A stretch of 64,000 nucleotides of DNA from Chimonanthus salicifolius (taxonomy: Eukaryota; Streptophyta; Magnoliopsida; Laurales; Calycanthaceae). Location: contig CM023538.1 in NCBI GenBank assembly GCA_013350335.1, forward strand, positions 49,647,695-49,711,694, given 5' to 3'. Both the position numbers and the translations under genes were made by a program. Every line of letters begins with the position of its first letter. Within the stretch, counting starts at the first letter, position 1. Below the pieces are notes generated by a model. The model was given only the letters and a program-made list of their open reading frames with translations. It was not told the origin of the DNA and did no database searches. This document shows positions 23,223 to 34,200 of this stretch, in pieces.

Positions 23223-24440
23223 TTGGACTTGGTGTCAGGAAGTTCCGACAAGTTACAACAAGTTTTGACAGTGAATGACTATGAGAGGGACAAGAAGAAA
23301 TCTGAAATCTGGCTATGGCATCGACGTATGGGGCATGCTTCATTCGGCTATCTCAAAAAATTATTTCCTACTTTATTTGCAAAATTGGAAGTTTCTATTT
23401 TCTGTTGTGATGTTTGTGAACTGGCGAAAAGTCATCGCATTCCCTTTCCATTACTTTTGAATAAAAGTCCACTTCTTTTTATGGTTATACATTTTGATGT
23501 CTGGGAACCGTCCAAAGTCTCAACTTTGGGAGGATCACGTTGGTTTGTTTCTTTTATTGATGATTGTATAAGGATGACTTGGTTGTGCTTAATGCAGTCT
23601 AAAAGTGAAGTGAACTCATTATTTCAAAAAATTTATAAAATGATTGGCACTCAGTACAATGCACAAGTTAAGGTTCTTCGTAGTGACAATGGTGGAGAAT
23701 ATCAGAGTTCTGAAGTTCAGCAGTATTTGGAAGCACACGGAACTATTCATCAAACTACTTGTTCCAATACACCCCAGCAGAATGGAGTCACCGAGCGGAA
23801 AAATCGACATTTGTTGGAAGTTGTTCGTGCCTCATTAATCCAAGCCCATATGCCATTATCCTACTTGGGTGAAGCACTTACTTCTGCAGCATACTTAATC
23901 AATCGGGTACCCTCTAGCTCTATTGCTTTCCGGACACCATTCCAGGCGCTCACAGATGTTGTTGTTGCCCTAGTCGTCCCAAATTTACCTCCTCATGTCT
24001 TTGGTTGTGTCGCATTTGTACATCTTTATAAACATCAGCGCACCAAGTTAACTCCTCGAGCATTGCGATGTGTTTTTCTTGGATATGCTACATCCCAAAA
24101 GGGGTATCGATGTTATCATCCTCCAACTCAACGTATGTTTATCACCATGGATGTGGATTTTCATGAACATTTAATGTATTTTTTGTCTGAGCCTGAACTT
24201 CAGGGGGAGTACCAAAGGGAAATTCAGACTCTAGATTATGACTATGAGTATCAGACTTCCGTTGAAAGTGAATCCCTTGATTCTGGTAACCAGGATGTGG
24301 GTGAATTGGATTTAAGTGGTAGAACTTTGGATCAAAGTGGTAATGAACGCCCAGAAACTGAAGGAGTGACACTACCAGAAGGAATAAGTCAATTCCCACC
24401 AGTCGAGTACGAGCCTCTCATTGATGTACCACACCAATAG
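23223..24440 (+). CDS. Copia-2 integrase segment (405 codons open)
   Basis: Within a broken polyprotein this stretch is uninterrupted. It carries the zinc-binding region (LWHRRMGHASFGYL then CCDVCELAKSHR), the catalytic-core words FIDDCIRMTWL, RSDNGGEYQS and PQQNGVTERKNRHLLEV (D, D, E positions), and the copia-type C-terminus (TPRALRCVFLGYATSQKGY). The ATG at 23223 is simply the first in the frame; the true protein would begin at gag. It acts on integration of element cDNA. It is not a host gene. Confidence 0.85.
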   Translation: MDLVSGSSDKLQQVLTVNDYERDKKKSEIWLWHRRMGHASFGYLKKLFPTLFAKLEVSIFCCDVCELAKSHRIPFPLLLNKSPLLFMVIHFDVWEPSKVSTLGGSRWFVSFIDDCIRMTWLCLMQSKSEVNSLFQKIYKMIGTQYNAQVKVLRSDNGGEYQSSEVQQYLEAHGTIHQTTCSNTPQQNGVTERKNRHLLEVVRASLIQAHMPLSYLGEALTSAAYLINRVPSSSIAFRTPFQALTDVVVALVVPNLPPHVFGCVAFVHLYKHQRTKLTPRALRCVFLGYATSQKGYRCYHPPTQRMFITMDVDFHEHLMYFLSEPELQGEYQREIQTLDYDYEYQTSVESESLDSGNQDVGELDLSGRTLDQSGNERPETEGVTLPEGISQFPPVEYEPLIDVPHQ

Positions 24441-24467
24441 TCATGTACTGAGGATGTTCTTGATATT

Positions 24468-25464
24468 GTGTCTGAGCCACCAAAGAAACAGCTACCACAA
24501 CGTCATACTAGAGGTATTCCTAAACCCACATATGAACCTGAACTTTCTAGTAAAGTTAAATATCCCTTGAGTCATTATGTGTCTAACCACCGTTTGTCTG
24601 AATCAAATCAATCATTTATAAATCAATTATCTACTATATCTATTCCTAACAGTGTGCAGGAAGCCTTAGCTGACCCAAGGTGGAAAGCTGATATGAATGA
24701 GAAAATGAATGCCTTTCAGAAAAATAAAATCTAGGCTCTCACTGATTGCCCTAGGAAAGAAACCAGTGGGATGTCGATGGATTTAAACTGTGAAGTAGAA
24801 GGCAAATGGCATGGTTGAACGATTTAAAGCAAGACTGATGGCAAAAGGGTACACCCAAGCCTATGGGATCGACTACACAGAGATATTTGCACGTGTAGCT
24901 AAAATCAACACTGTTCGAGTATTGTTGTCTTTAGCTGCAAATTTGGATTGACCATTACAACAATTTGATGTGAAAAATGTCTTTCTGCATGGAGAATTAT
25001 CTGAAGAAGTTTATATGGATCTCCCACCAAGGTGCATGACATCGGAAAGACACAGTCAGAAGGTGTGTAGATTGAAGAAATCATTGTACGGATTGAAACA
25101 GTCTCCAAGAGCATGGTTTGGAAGGTTCACAAAGTTCATGATAGCATTTGACTATCATTAGAGCAATTCAGACCACACTTTATTTCTGAAGAAACAAAAT
25201 GGTAAGATCACTGCACTCATTATATATGTAGATGACATGATAGTTAAAGGAAATGATCCAGTAGAAAAGAAGGCACTAAAAGAATACTTGTCCAGAGAAT
25301 TCGAAATGAAAGACCTTGGTTCCTTGAAATATTTTCTTGGGATCGAGGTGTCTAGATCCAATGAAGGAACCTTTCTGTATCAAAGAAAGTATGCTTACAC
25401 CTATTACAGGAAACTAGCATGTCAGCATGTCAACCTGCTGATACACCGGTGGAAGAAGGCTTGA
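24468..25464 (+). pseudogene. Copia-2 reverse transcriptase, multiply broken
   Basis: The N-terminal EALADPRWKADMNEKMNAF is followed by a stop at 24732-24734. [13 protein letters not shown] and [14 protein letters not shown] are open again from 24970, and a TAG occurs at 25159-25161. The catalytic word IIYVDDMIV lies near 25230, and a frame change follows near 25420. The order and words are those of copia RT. Confidence 0.85.
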
Positions 25465-25616
25465 AGTTATGTGTTGAACTAGAGGGAGTTCCAATTGATA
25501 AAGAAAGATACCAGAGACTTATAGGGAGACTGATGTACTTAGCAGACACAAGACCGAATCTTGCTTATGCACTAAGTATGGTCAGCCAATTTATGCATAA
25601 TCCTAGAGAATAACAT

Positions 25617-26195
25617 ATGAATGCAGTCATGCGGATTTTAAGGTATTTGAAGTCTACACCTGGAAAGGGAATTCTGTTCACTAAAAGTACAGAGTATCAA
25701 CGCATAGATGCATATACTGATGCTGACTGGGCTGGAGCAATAGATGATCAGCAATCGACTTCTGGTTACTTTACCTTTGTAGGTGGTAATCTTGTTACAT
25801 GGAGAAGTAAGAAACAAAATGTTGTTGCTCGCTCAAGTGCAGAAACTGAATTCAAAGGTATGGCCCTTGGCCTTTGTGAAACATTGTGGTTAAGACTTCT
25901 CTTGCAAGATTTGAGTTACTCATCTAGACAACCAATTCAATTGTATTGTGACAATAAAGCTGCATGTGATATTGCCCACAACCCAGTTCAACATGATCGT
26001 ACAAAGCATGTAGAGGTGGACAGATTCTTCATCAAGGAGAAGCTAGATGGGAACATATTGGAGTTACCTAAGATTCGATCAGAGGATCAGTTGGCTGACA
26101 TTCTCACCAAAGTAGTCTCGAAAAGTGTGTTCTCAAATTTTTTAGACAAGTTGGGCATGTGTGATATCTATACACCAACTTGGGGGGAGTGTTGA
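25617..26195 (+). CDS. Copia-2 RNase H segment (192 codons open)
   Basis: This is the open C-terminal part of the polyprotein: RILRYLKSTPGKGILF, YTDADWAGAIDDQQSTSGY, a LYCDNKAACDIAHNPVQHD stretch, RTKHVEVDRFFIKEK and ADILTKVVSK. The final codons overlap the purine tract and the first bases of the 3' LTR, as usual in this group. It is separated from RT by a TAA at 25611-25613. Confidence 0.85.
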   Translation: MNAVMRILRYLKSTPGKGILFTKSTEYQRIDAYTDADWAGAIDDQQSTSGYFTFVGGNLVTWRSKKQNVVARSSAETEFKGMALGLCETLWLRLLLQDLSYSSRQPIQLYCDNKAACDIAHNPVQHDRTKHVEVDRFFIKEKLDGNILELPKIRSEDQLADILTKVVSKSVFSNFLDKLGMCDIYTPTWGEC

Positions 26196-26366
26196 AGATT
26201 TTACAGAATAACTGATTGACTGATTGATTTGCACACCTGTAGGATTGATTTACTTCCAGATTTTGTATAATTTATTTCCTCATTTGTAATTAGGTTTGTA
26301 TCTATAAATTGTAATGTTCTCATTGAGAAATATATGAATGAAAGGGGAAATCCCATTGATGCCTAG
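26190..26366 (+). repeat. Copia-2 3' LTR
   Basis: 177-bp partner LTR, starting directly after CTTGGGGGGAG and ending near ...GATGCCTAG. Confidence 0.8.
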
Positions 26367-26378
26367 TTTAATTAAATA

Positions 26379-26720
26379 TGAAAATAAGGAAAAGGGACAG
26401 AGAAATAATGTAAAAGTAGAGAATTATCTCTGTCAATGTATTAATCTTATTTACCTCTTAGAGGTTACAGTGTTTAAATAGAAAAGGAAAAGACAATCTA
26501 GGGAACAAAAAAGGAAATACAATAAGAGTATCCTAATTACAATCTATTTGTGTTGACCTTCAATAGACAATGAATCTAGACATTAACTAGGGCCCACATC
26601 ACTAGACGTATGACGTGTGGGTCCCACACCACTCCCCCTCAAGCTGGTTCAAAGATGTCGAGTAGACCTAACTTACTAACGACGGAATCGAGCTAAGTTC
26701 ATGGTGTTTGATTTCATTAA
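26379..26720 (-). repeat. Truncated LTR fragment, minus strand
   Basis: CCACTCCCCCTCAAGCTGG at 26630-26648 reads on the minus strand as a purine tract GAGGGGGAG followed by an LTR start TGGTGTGGGACC. This is the layout of many copia elements. TTTAAATAG near 26474 would be its TATA-like element on that strand. Only the LTR (about 250 bp) and about 90 bp of interior remain. Confidence 0.45.
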
Positions 26721-27016
26721 ACACATTTGTTTAAAGTTTTTACAAAGAAATCATTTCGATACTAAGTTTGCTGATTTATTCAGAATTGTTTAGATCAAAA
26801 TTTAAAAGTTGTGATAGGCATAGAAAGGATATGGGCATGCCAATGCTAAACATTATCCTCCTGTGAATGTGTTGGTAGTACATTATAACTTGAAAATATT
26901 TGTGATTAAAATCACAAAATTAACTTCTTGTTGTAAATATACTTTTTAAGTTACAATAAAGAAACTTTTACTCCATTTTAAGACTACAGGTTCAGTAAAT
27001 TTAGACCTTGTATGTT
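26721..27016. other. Non-genic AT-rich stretch
   Basis: No coding sequence or terminal repeats are seen. It ends with TTGTATGTT (27008-27016), the target duplication of the following MITE. Confidence 0.4.
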
Positions 27017-27384
27017 GGGTAGCGATCCTCCTACGGGTATTTTGTATAATGAGACATGGGTTTTAGGATATTGTCCATTTTACCCTTCCACTGTCATACG
27101 AAAGCATTTAAAAAAATTCAGTGATCCGGTCAGTGATCCGATTTCAGTGATCCAATTTATTGTTCTGTATAAAAAAATAGTCTCACTTAGATATATTTCA
27201 GTGATCCGATTTCAGTGAGCCGGTCAGTGATCCGGTCAGTGAGCAGATTTATACTGCAGTGGAAGGCTAGTGATCCGGTAAGCCAGTCAGTGAGCCGATT
27301 TATGCCGCAATAAAAGGGTAAAGTGGGAAATCCAGTCATTCCCGTGGCGGGTTACACAAAAATCCCGTGTGAGGATCGCTACCC
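27017..27384. mobile_element. MULE-type MITE, 368 bp, 9-bp target duplication
   Basis: Terminal inverted repeats start GGGTAGCGATCCTC and match for about 28 bp with one or two changes. The flanks are a perfect 9-bp duplication TTGTATGTT (27008-27016 and 27385-27393), the size made by Mutator-like transposases. The interior (about 27118-27300) is a degenerate tandem array of CAGTGATCCG(A/G)TT units. There is no coding capacity. Confidence 0.88.
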
Positions 27385-28076
27385 TTGTATGTTAGATGTA
27401 TTTCTATGCAGACATAGCACTAGTTAGATTAGCTCGTGTAGGATTAGGTCTCATGCTCTTTCACCGAGTACTTATCTGTTTATAAATAAGTTTATATTAG
27501 GTCAAACTATTTAATAAATAAATTAAAATTTCAAATTGAGAAAAAATAGTCTAATTCAAAAATGAGATAAAAAGATTACTATTTTGACGTAGAATTTTAG
27601 AATCATCAGCGCTTGGCTTTTGATTAACATTTTACCATTACATAAAATATGAATAATCAATCTTTTCTTTGAAGGAAGAGGTGACTCTAGTTTTGCTTGT
27701 GTTTCAAATAATTCTCTCTTTTACATTACCAGATAAGGATTTGATAATGATTATGACTTACTGAATGTAGAAGTGAGAATAAGATAAAGATTAATTCATG
27801 TAGTTAGGGGATAGAATATGAAATATAGATTGAAAAGCATAGATTCTTTTTAATGATAAAAAAGGATTTCTTCAGATTATGGTTAATCAATTTTCAATTA
27901 TATTATTTCTTACGAAATATAAGTTTGTTTAGACTTGAAAATAACTGCAATATTTAATTTTGGTACTATTAAGCATTTAAAATTCTGTAACAACGATAAT
28001 TAATTGGGAAAAAGAAAGACTTCATATTCGATGATGCAGAAAAAAAAAATTAATGGCTAACTTCAGATTCATTAAT

Positions 28077-29230
28077 TGTTGGGATATATCTCAAATTCAC
28101 GTCGAACCATGCTTACTTAATCACCAAGGGCTCTAATTGAGAAAGGATTGTGTCCATCGACTGCCGGGCTGGAAAATTGGCAAGACCTGATTGTATCAGC
28201 ATGGAATTAATTAGATGGTGAGACTGTAATGGGATTGGCTAACTGGCAGGATCAGCCGAACATATGGCAACTGGAGATTTCCTAAGTCTATTAGAAAGTT
28301 GCCTAGTTGGTGAAGTAGGATTAGAAAGTCTAATCCATGAGAATTTCCTAACAAGAAATACATGGAGGATCTTCTTTCTCTCAATTTTCTGATTTGAAAC
28401 ATTTGTATTTTTTAAGCAACTCTATATATAAAGCTAGCACTATATGTGATTTCATCAATTTTCAACACATTTTATGCTATTCAAATATGAATGAGACAAT
28501 TATTTTGGAACAATCTCAAAATACATATCAGACAACTAAATTGAGGCAGAGGGAGTATATACAGATCCGATCGTGTGTAGCCTTGAGAAAAGGGCACGAA
28601 CAGAGTGCATTCAGCAACTGAGAACAGAGAAAAAGGTAAAGGATAAAAGCGTGTAACAGCAAGGAGAAAGGTTGTTCAACAATGTTTACAGCAAGATCTG
28701 TTCTACTGTCCAGTGTGTACCACAGGTCAGGCAAAGGGCAGTTAGCAGTGCAGCCAGCAACACAGATCATACATATCTGTAGAGAGATGTTGCAGAGGAA
28801 GAGAAGCACCGTGTAGGACAACTGTTGTAAGAGTAAACAACAGCAAAGCAGATCAGTCTACCAAGTAAGCAAGGGTTGAGGACAAACTGCAGCAGAGCAC
28901 TGTTCATCACTCTGAACAGTGCAAAGTCAGTGCTGATTGAAGGCTGCAGTGACGGTGCAAAAACAACAACAGTGAGAGCTGCGACTTGAAGAAGAGGATA
29001 CACATTTGGATTCGACAGAAGGGAATACATCTCTGTATTCAGGTTTGGTTTTGGATTTCAAACTCATTGAATCTTTGTAATTGTGTTTATTGTTTCCTCT
29101 CTTAATAAAATTATTATCACGTTCCGTGGACGTAGGCCAGATGGGCTGAATCACATAAATCGTCGGTGTTCTTGTGTTTGTTTTATTTCGTTAATTATTT
29201 GGTGTGATTATTGTGCTAATAATCCTAACA
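28077..29230 (+). mobile_element. Solo LTR, 1154 bp, perfect target duplication
   Basis: It begins TGTTGGGA, ends TCCTAACA, and is flanked on both sides by TTAAT (28072-28076 and 29231-29235). Joining the flanks gives CAGATTCATTAAT-ATATTATTAAAATAC, which matches the uninterrupted sites in paralogous repeats near 4915 and 54370, so the empty site is visible in the same window. Its termini match the LTR at 9945-10823. A MITE sits inside at 28392-28555. No internal region remains, as expected after LTR-LTR recombination. Confidence 0.92.
28392..28555. mobile_element. MITE of the CTCCCTCCGTCCCA family, copy 3 (5'-truncated)
   Basis: The right end ...GACAACTAAATTGAGGCAGAGGGAG plus TA is typical of the family. 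The left terminus is lost. It is nested inside the solo LTR, so it arrived after that LTR element. Confidence 0.55.
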
Positions 29231-29594
29231 TTAATATATTATTAAAATACCCATCTTTGGTTGTGAATGCTGGCAAGCTACCTGAATGTTTGGACTAGCA
29301 CATGGGTTTGACTTTGAGATCACTATCAGTTGGAGAAAATAAAAATATCAAATCAGGCAGTTTTAGATTACGATCAATGTTATTAGTTAGCTGAGCGCCA
29401 CCAATGATTAAGCAAAAGTTTTCCATAAATTTTACTATTAACTAAGATTATGCATATATATGACCATATCTCATTCCTGAATTAAACGGTTCAAGATAAT
29501 AACTTTTGCCCATGGTTCAAATTTAAAGACCAAAACCTAGTTTTGAGTTATTTGATAGGATTCACTTTCAACTGTCTCTACATTATCTGATGAT

Positions 29595-29976
29595 GTAGAG
29601 AAAGTAAAGACCGAAGAAGGCATTAGCAAACGAAGGAAGAGGCATGTAAAGACGTAGACTAGTAAATACAAGTCATGAGCAATAGTGAAGTCAAGCTGTA
29701 TAGGCTGAAAGCCCCACAACTAGTGATTGCTGATGGGATTGATCCCCTTTTTCTCTCACCCGTTGGTTCTGGTTCAGGAAAGGGTCAATGCAAGGATCTT
29801 ACTTCGGAGCAATCTCTACAGTTTGCCCTTATCCGAATGGGTCTTGCAAGAAAATAGGATTTCATATTGAGTTCCAAATATAGGCTATTGGGATGGGATG
29901 GCTCCTACAAGATCTCCCCCCCTAAAAACCACACGTGCGAGTTCCCCCGCATACGGCTCAAGTGGCGAAATCTATC
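29595..29976 (-). other. Organellar-like insertion with group II intron domain V
   Basis: This is about 380 bp present here but absent from the paralogous site at about 54742-54755. On the minus strand, 29925-29963 reads TGAGCCGTATGCGGGGGAAC followed by CTCGCACGTGTGGTTT. It has the layout of group II intron domain V: AGC triad region, GNRA-like loop and closing strand. Such introns are found in plant mitochondria and chloroplasts, so this is probably transferred organellar DNA. The plus-strand 60-codon frame at 29675-29857 is not recognised. Source organelle and gene were not identified. Confidence 0.5.
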
Positions 29977-30672
29977 GTGAATGCATGGGTTTGGTTAAAA
30001 ATAATAATAATAGATGTTTATCTGTGCACTGGGTCCCACAGTGTAATCGTGCATACCTAGACATGGGCCTATTAAACAAAATGGTAATGATTCATTTGAA
30101 ATCATTTTTCCTTCAATATATTGTCCACTAAAAATAACCATAATTACAATAATCAAGTCATTATTTTAAAAGTTAAAATCTTATCATTTTAAATAATTAT
30201 TGATATCTTAAATTTTATAGCCTTTAAAGCATAGTTTGACAATTTGATCGAACAATATATTGAAAAAGACACCATTCCAACTGGTTCATCACCATCTCAT
30301 TTGGTAAGCTCTGTACGTAAGTACAAACGATAGTATCATGTGACTTATTCCACCGGTGAATATCTCCTTAAAAAAATAAACCATCCAATTGTAATTTAGT
30401 ATAATTGTTATTTATAATTCTTGTATGTGTCTTTTGATATGAAAGTGTTTAATGATTACAAACCTCACAAATTTATAAAAATCGTTCTTTTTAAAAATTA
30501 TGCCTTGAATGACAGGATCAAATTGACTTTTAAATAGCTTACATTTAAAACTCAATACACCGATAATTTTCTAAACATACCCAAATGACACAAGATGAAG
30601 ATACAAAATGACACTAATGTCAGCTCAAAGAAGAAGGCAGTCGCCTGCAGAAGATGTCAATAGTGGTCGAGA

Positions 30673-31290
30673 TCAAACAGAATCTTGATGGTACCAAGGC
30701 CTTGGCTTGCGCCTGGTGACATACAAGACGAGGTTAGTGTAGAATGGGAACTGAGCGATGAACATGATGAAAATCAGCAAGCATCCAAGTGCATATACAG
30801 GTATAGCAACGTATGTTATCTTTCCTTTGAGAAAGAAGTAGTGGCCACCGCAAAAGGAAACCAACATGGCCCCCATGGAAAGCAGAAGACCGGTGAGGCC
30901 TATCATCAGTTTCTCCGGCAAGCTCTTACTCGCATCATCAAAACCATTGTAGGGAGAGATGAGGACGGTGAGGAACATGATAAGAGATATAAGTGAAAAA
31001 CAGAGTGCCGCGAATGCAGAAACCACGAAAGTGTCGAAGGCTGGTTGTCCTTGGAAGTTAGGAGTGCCTACGTTGTTGTTGCCTCCTGGGATGGTGGTGG
31101 CTGAGGCAAATGCGACGGTGGCTATGAGTCCGGCCTCCACTGAGCAAGATTGAGAAGTCGTGTTCAGCCAATCTCTATGGTCTTTACTTTCGAGCAAATT
31201 TTTGTGCGCCTTCATGAAGACCTCCGAAGGTGTTTCCTTGTCGATGTTACGAGCTTTCACTGAGTGCTTGGGCATCGAGTTCCTGACATA
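30673..31290 (-). CDS. Ankyrin-PGG gene exon 6: PGG transmembrane domain
   Basis: The acceptor AAAATCAG precedes 31290; the stop is TGA at 30673-30675. The exon encodes 205 residues. It begins YVRNSMPKHS, continuing the WYN of exon 5. The PGG signature lies at about residues 43-72 (CSVEAGLIATVAFASATTIP, with PGG at 68-70). Hydrophobic segments follow at about 87-110, 128-146 and 158-180, with the conserved QPAFDTF before the second helix. The C-terminus is short and basic. The exon is intact. It would anchor the protein in a membrane with the ankyrin part cytosolic; that topology is inferred from the family. Confidence 0.9.
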   Translation of the reverse strand, partial: YVRNSMPKHSVKARNIDKETPSEVFMKAHKNLLESKDHRDWLNTTSQSCSVEAGLIATVAFASATTIPGGNNNVGTPNFQGQPAFDTFVVSAFAALCFSLISLIMFLTVLISPYNGFDDASKSLPEKLMIGLTGLLLSMGAMLVSFCGGHYFFLKGKITYVAIPVYALGCLLIFIMFIAQFPFYTNLVLYVTRRKPRPWYHQDSV

Positions 31291-34200
31291 CTGATTTTTC
31301 GGACCAGCAGCTGTTAAAAGAGTGTATTGTATATGCAAGTTTACAATTTCAAAAAAAAAATTAACCATTTTATGAAATAGATACCAGTTTAGAAATGGTA
31401 TTTTCAGATAGATTCAACATAATACGAGCAATGATTGGGGTTGACAACTGTTTATTTTTTCCAATGGATATCTAATTTTATGTGCAAAGTTGTTGATCAT
31501 TGTTCGTTGATGCAATTTTAAGTTTATGGGTTATGTCTTAGAGGATGTTAAAAAAAGTAATTCGTCTATTAAAAATAAAGAAATATGTCAAACTCCGAAT
31601 TAATCACACAAATGACTTTGTTGATAATGATGGTATCGTGTCTTATCGACTTATATTTGGCGTGTCACATGTGTTAGTGATATTAAGGCCATCAACAATT
31701 ATAGTTGGGACGAGAGATTCATTTCAGCCCAACCACTTGGTGGTCATTGCATTCATTTCATTTTGTTGATGAATTTTCTTAATGAGTTCCACAAATCATA
31801 TTATTTCATTCATGTTTACCAGATCTATTTTTTTTAAAAAAATTATACTCTATTTTTTTTTTATAAAAGTATAAACATGAATAGATGGTTAAGAGTAGAT
31901 GCATATTTCAAAATCTCTTTTTAAGTTTGAAAATTTTATTTACAGGCTTAATCATCTTTTTTTTTAGCTTCATATAAGAAAAAGAAACTATATTTCAGTA
32001 AATATAATGAATATGATTCAAATAATATAGTTTAGAAAAACTAAAAAAGAACAACTATCAATATTTTAATAGAAAAACCTAGGCCATATATGAGAGAGAG
32101 ACTCACATTATACCACTTGATCTCCCAATGTAGTTTCATGGTTTGAGGCATGCCCCAAGGCAGATGGGAACTGTAACTGGCAGCCAGATGCAAGGCCTTG
32201 TTCTTTCTATTATCTTCATTCTCAGCATCTTCCCACACAATAATCCCTTGGTCTTTTAGGTCAAGAAGAAGTTCAAATACATCGGCCTGCCTGTTCTCTA
32301 TTGCCAACAACAGTGCATTTTTGTTGTCAGATATCCTCTTTTCTTTGAAAGCTTTAGGAAATCTTGTTAAAATTTCTTTTACAATCTCTGTCACCCCAAG
32401 TTTAGCAGCAATTAGAAGTAGTGTCTCATGTTCCCCTAGTACATATTCTTTCCACTGTTCGTTCTCCATGAGTTTCTCCAAGATTCTCTTCACTAACAAG
32501 TGCTTCCGTTTGGTGTTCATGATCTTCTCAACTATTAATTCACGGGTAGAGAAGTGAGAAACCTCTAAATGAAAGGAACTTTAAAAAAAACAAGACCAAT
32601 ACATGAAAGTAATATTCTAAACCTCAAGGGTTCGAGTAGCGGCCAAGAGCACGCCTCATGAAATGGGGTTCTTGTGTTTAGTTCTCACTTCATCCCAACG
32701 AGACACTTCCCATAGATTTAATCAATGTGTGCGGATTGAAAGGTTTACACATTCCCCGAATATAAGTCGGGTCAGACACCTGAACACGTTAGTTAAAAAA
32801 AATGGTACTCTAATTGTATATCTAAGTGAAGTCTGGAGTTATTCCTATGCAAATCTTTCATTCTTTCCCTAGAGAACCCAATAGTTCCGACTGAATTGTG
32901 TTTTCACTTTTTATTGGCTGCACCCAGGGCCTGCCCTGGCTATAGGCGAAGTAGGCCGCCTCCTAGGGCCTCCAAATAAATAGGGCCCCCAATTCCATAA
33001 GATCCTTTATTATATATTAAATAGTTTATAATGCACATGAATTAACAAAACGTTGTTCTCTAGTTTGGTTATGATGCTCCCCTTCCAAGTTGGAGACCCG
33101 AGTTCAAATCTTGGCCGTGTGTATAATAATTTTAATTATTATTACCGAGTTTAATAATAATGATGAAAATAACAATAATTGGATTTCTTAAAAAATTGAA
33201 ATAATAATAGTAAAAATCATAATAATAATTATTATAGTCCTTAATTTTATTGGGTTTTAAAATATATGTCTCATCTAAATAGAGCGGCATTCAAATCTCA
33301 GCTAATCTCATTTACAAATTTTAAGTTACTACCACTTGAAATTATTTTACTATTTTTAACTATTTCGAATTTAAAACACTCAAAATTGAAAATTTATATA
33401 TTGATAATTTTTCTACTCAATTTAAAACGTGAGTTTCTTAAAAGATTAAAATAATGACAATAACAATCATAATAATTATTATTATAACCCTCATTTTATT
33501 GAGTTTAATAATAATAATAAAAATAACAATAATTTTAATTAATAAAGAATCTTTTAAAATATATGTATCATCTAAATAAAGAGAAAGAGAAACCTATATT
33601 AAATTGATAATTTTGAATTAAAAATAATTAAAAGTTTTTAAAATTTGAAGAGATGAAAAAACAATAAATTTTATTAGATGTAATATACAAGTATAAATCA
33701 TTATAATTAAGATATTTTTAATTTTAATTTTTTTAATATCCAAAAAAATTAAAAAATTAAAATAATAATATCTTCGTAAGAAATGAGAATTTGTATTAGT
33801 GTCGCACTCGAATATAATAAAAGATGCAGTACCAAAAACAGTAAAAGAAATAATTGAATTGCTAAATTATATAATAAGAATTAATTGTTGTTTTCCAAAT
33901 GCATGAATTGCTAATAGAATAATGTTAATTATACTAGTTACAATTACCTTTGAAAAAAGAAGTTTTTCAAGTTAAAATTGATAAAATCTTATCTTCGGTC
34001 TATAATGTCAGAAGAAAGATTGAATAGATTAGCTATATTATCTAATAAAAAATAAATGTTAAAAAAACTTGAATATAGTAATTTAATTAGTAATTTTGCA
34101 TCTCAATATCATAGAAGGATAAATTTTAAATAATACTTTGTTATAAATTTGATTATGATATTTTATTTAGATGTTTTCCACTTTGTAAAAAAAAATGTAT

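Larger units (their letters stand above)
20594..26366 (+). mobile_element. Ty1/copia retrotransposon, relatively young (Copia-2)
   Basis: The LTRs are 177 bp (20594-20770 and 26190-26366), start TGTTGAAGATTTTACAG, and differ at only about 4 sites (2-3%, by eye). The primer site TTGGTATCAAAGAC lies at about 20779 and the purine tract CTTGGGGGGAG at 26180-26190. The domain order is gag, protease, integrase, RT, RNase H. Stops and frameshifts are fewer than in Copia-1 but still prevent a full polyprotein. The LTR 3' edge is not a clean CA and no target duplication was found, so the outer borders are approximate within about 10 bp. Confidence 0.9.
27520..30580. repeat. Ankyrin-cluster-associated repeat, copy 3 (interrupted)
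   Basis: This holds the second half of the repeat from the ACGTAGAATTTT block on, then the GAATGCTGGCAAGCTACC block and a further kilobase shared with copy 4 (CCTTCAATATATTGTCCACT). It is interrupted by the solo LTR 28077-29230 and by the organellar-like segment about 29595-29976. Copies 1 and 4 provide the uninterrupted versions. It ends next to the stop codon of the ankyrin-PGG gene. Confidence 0.65.
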
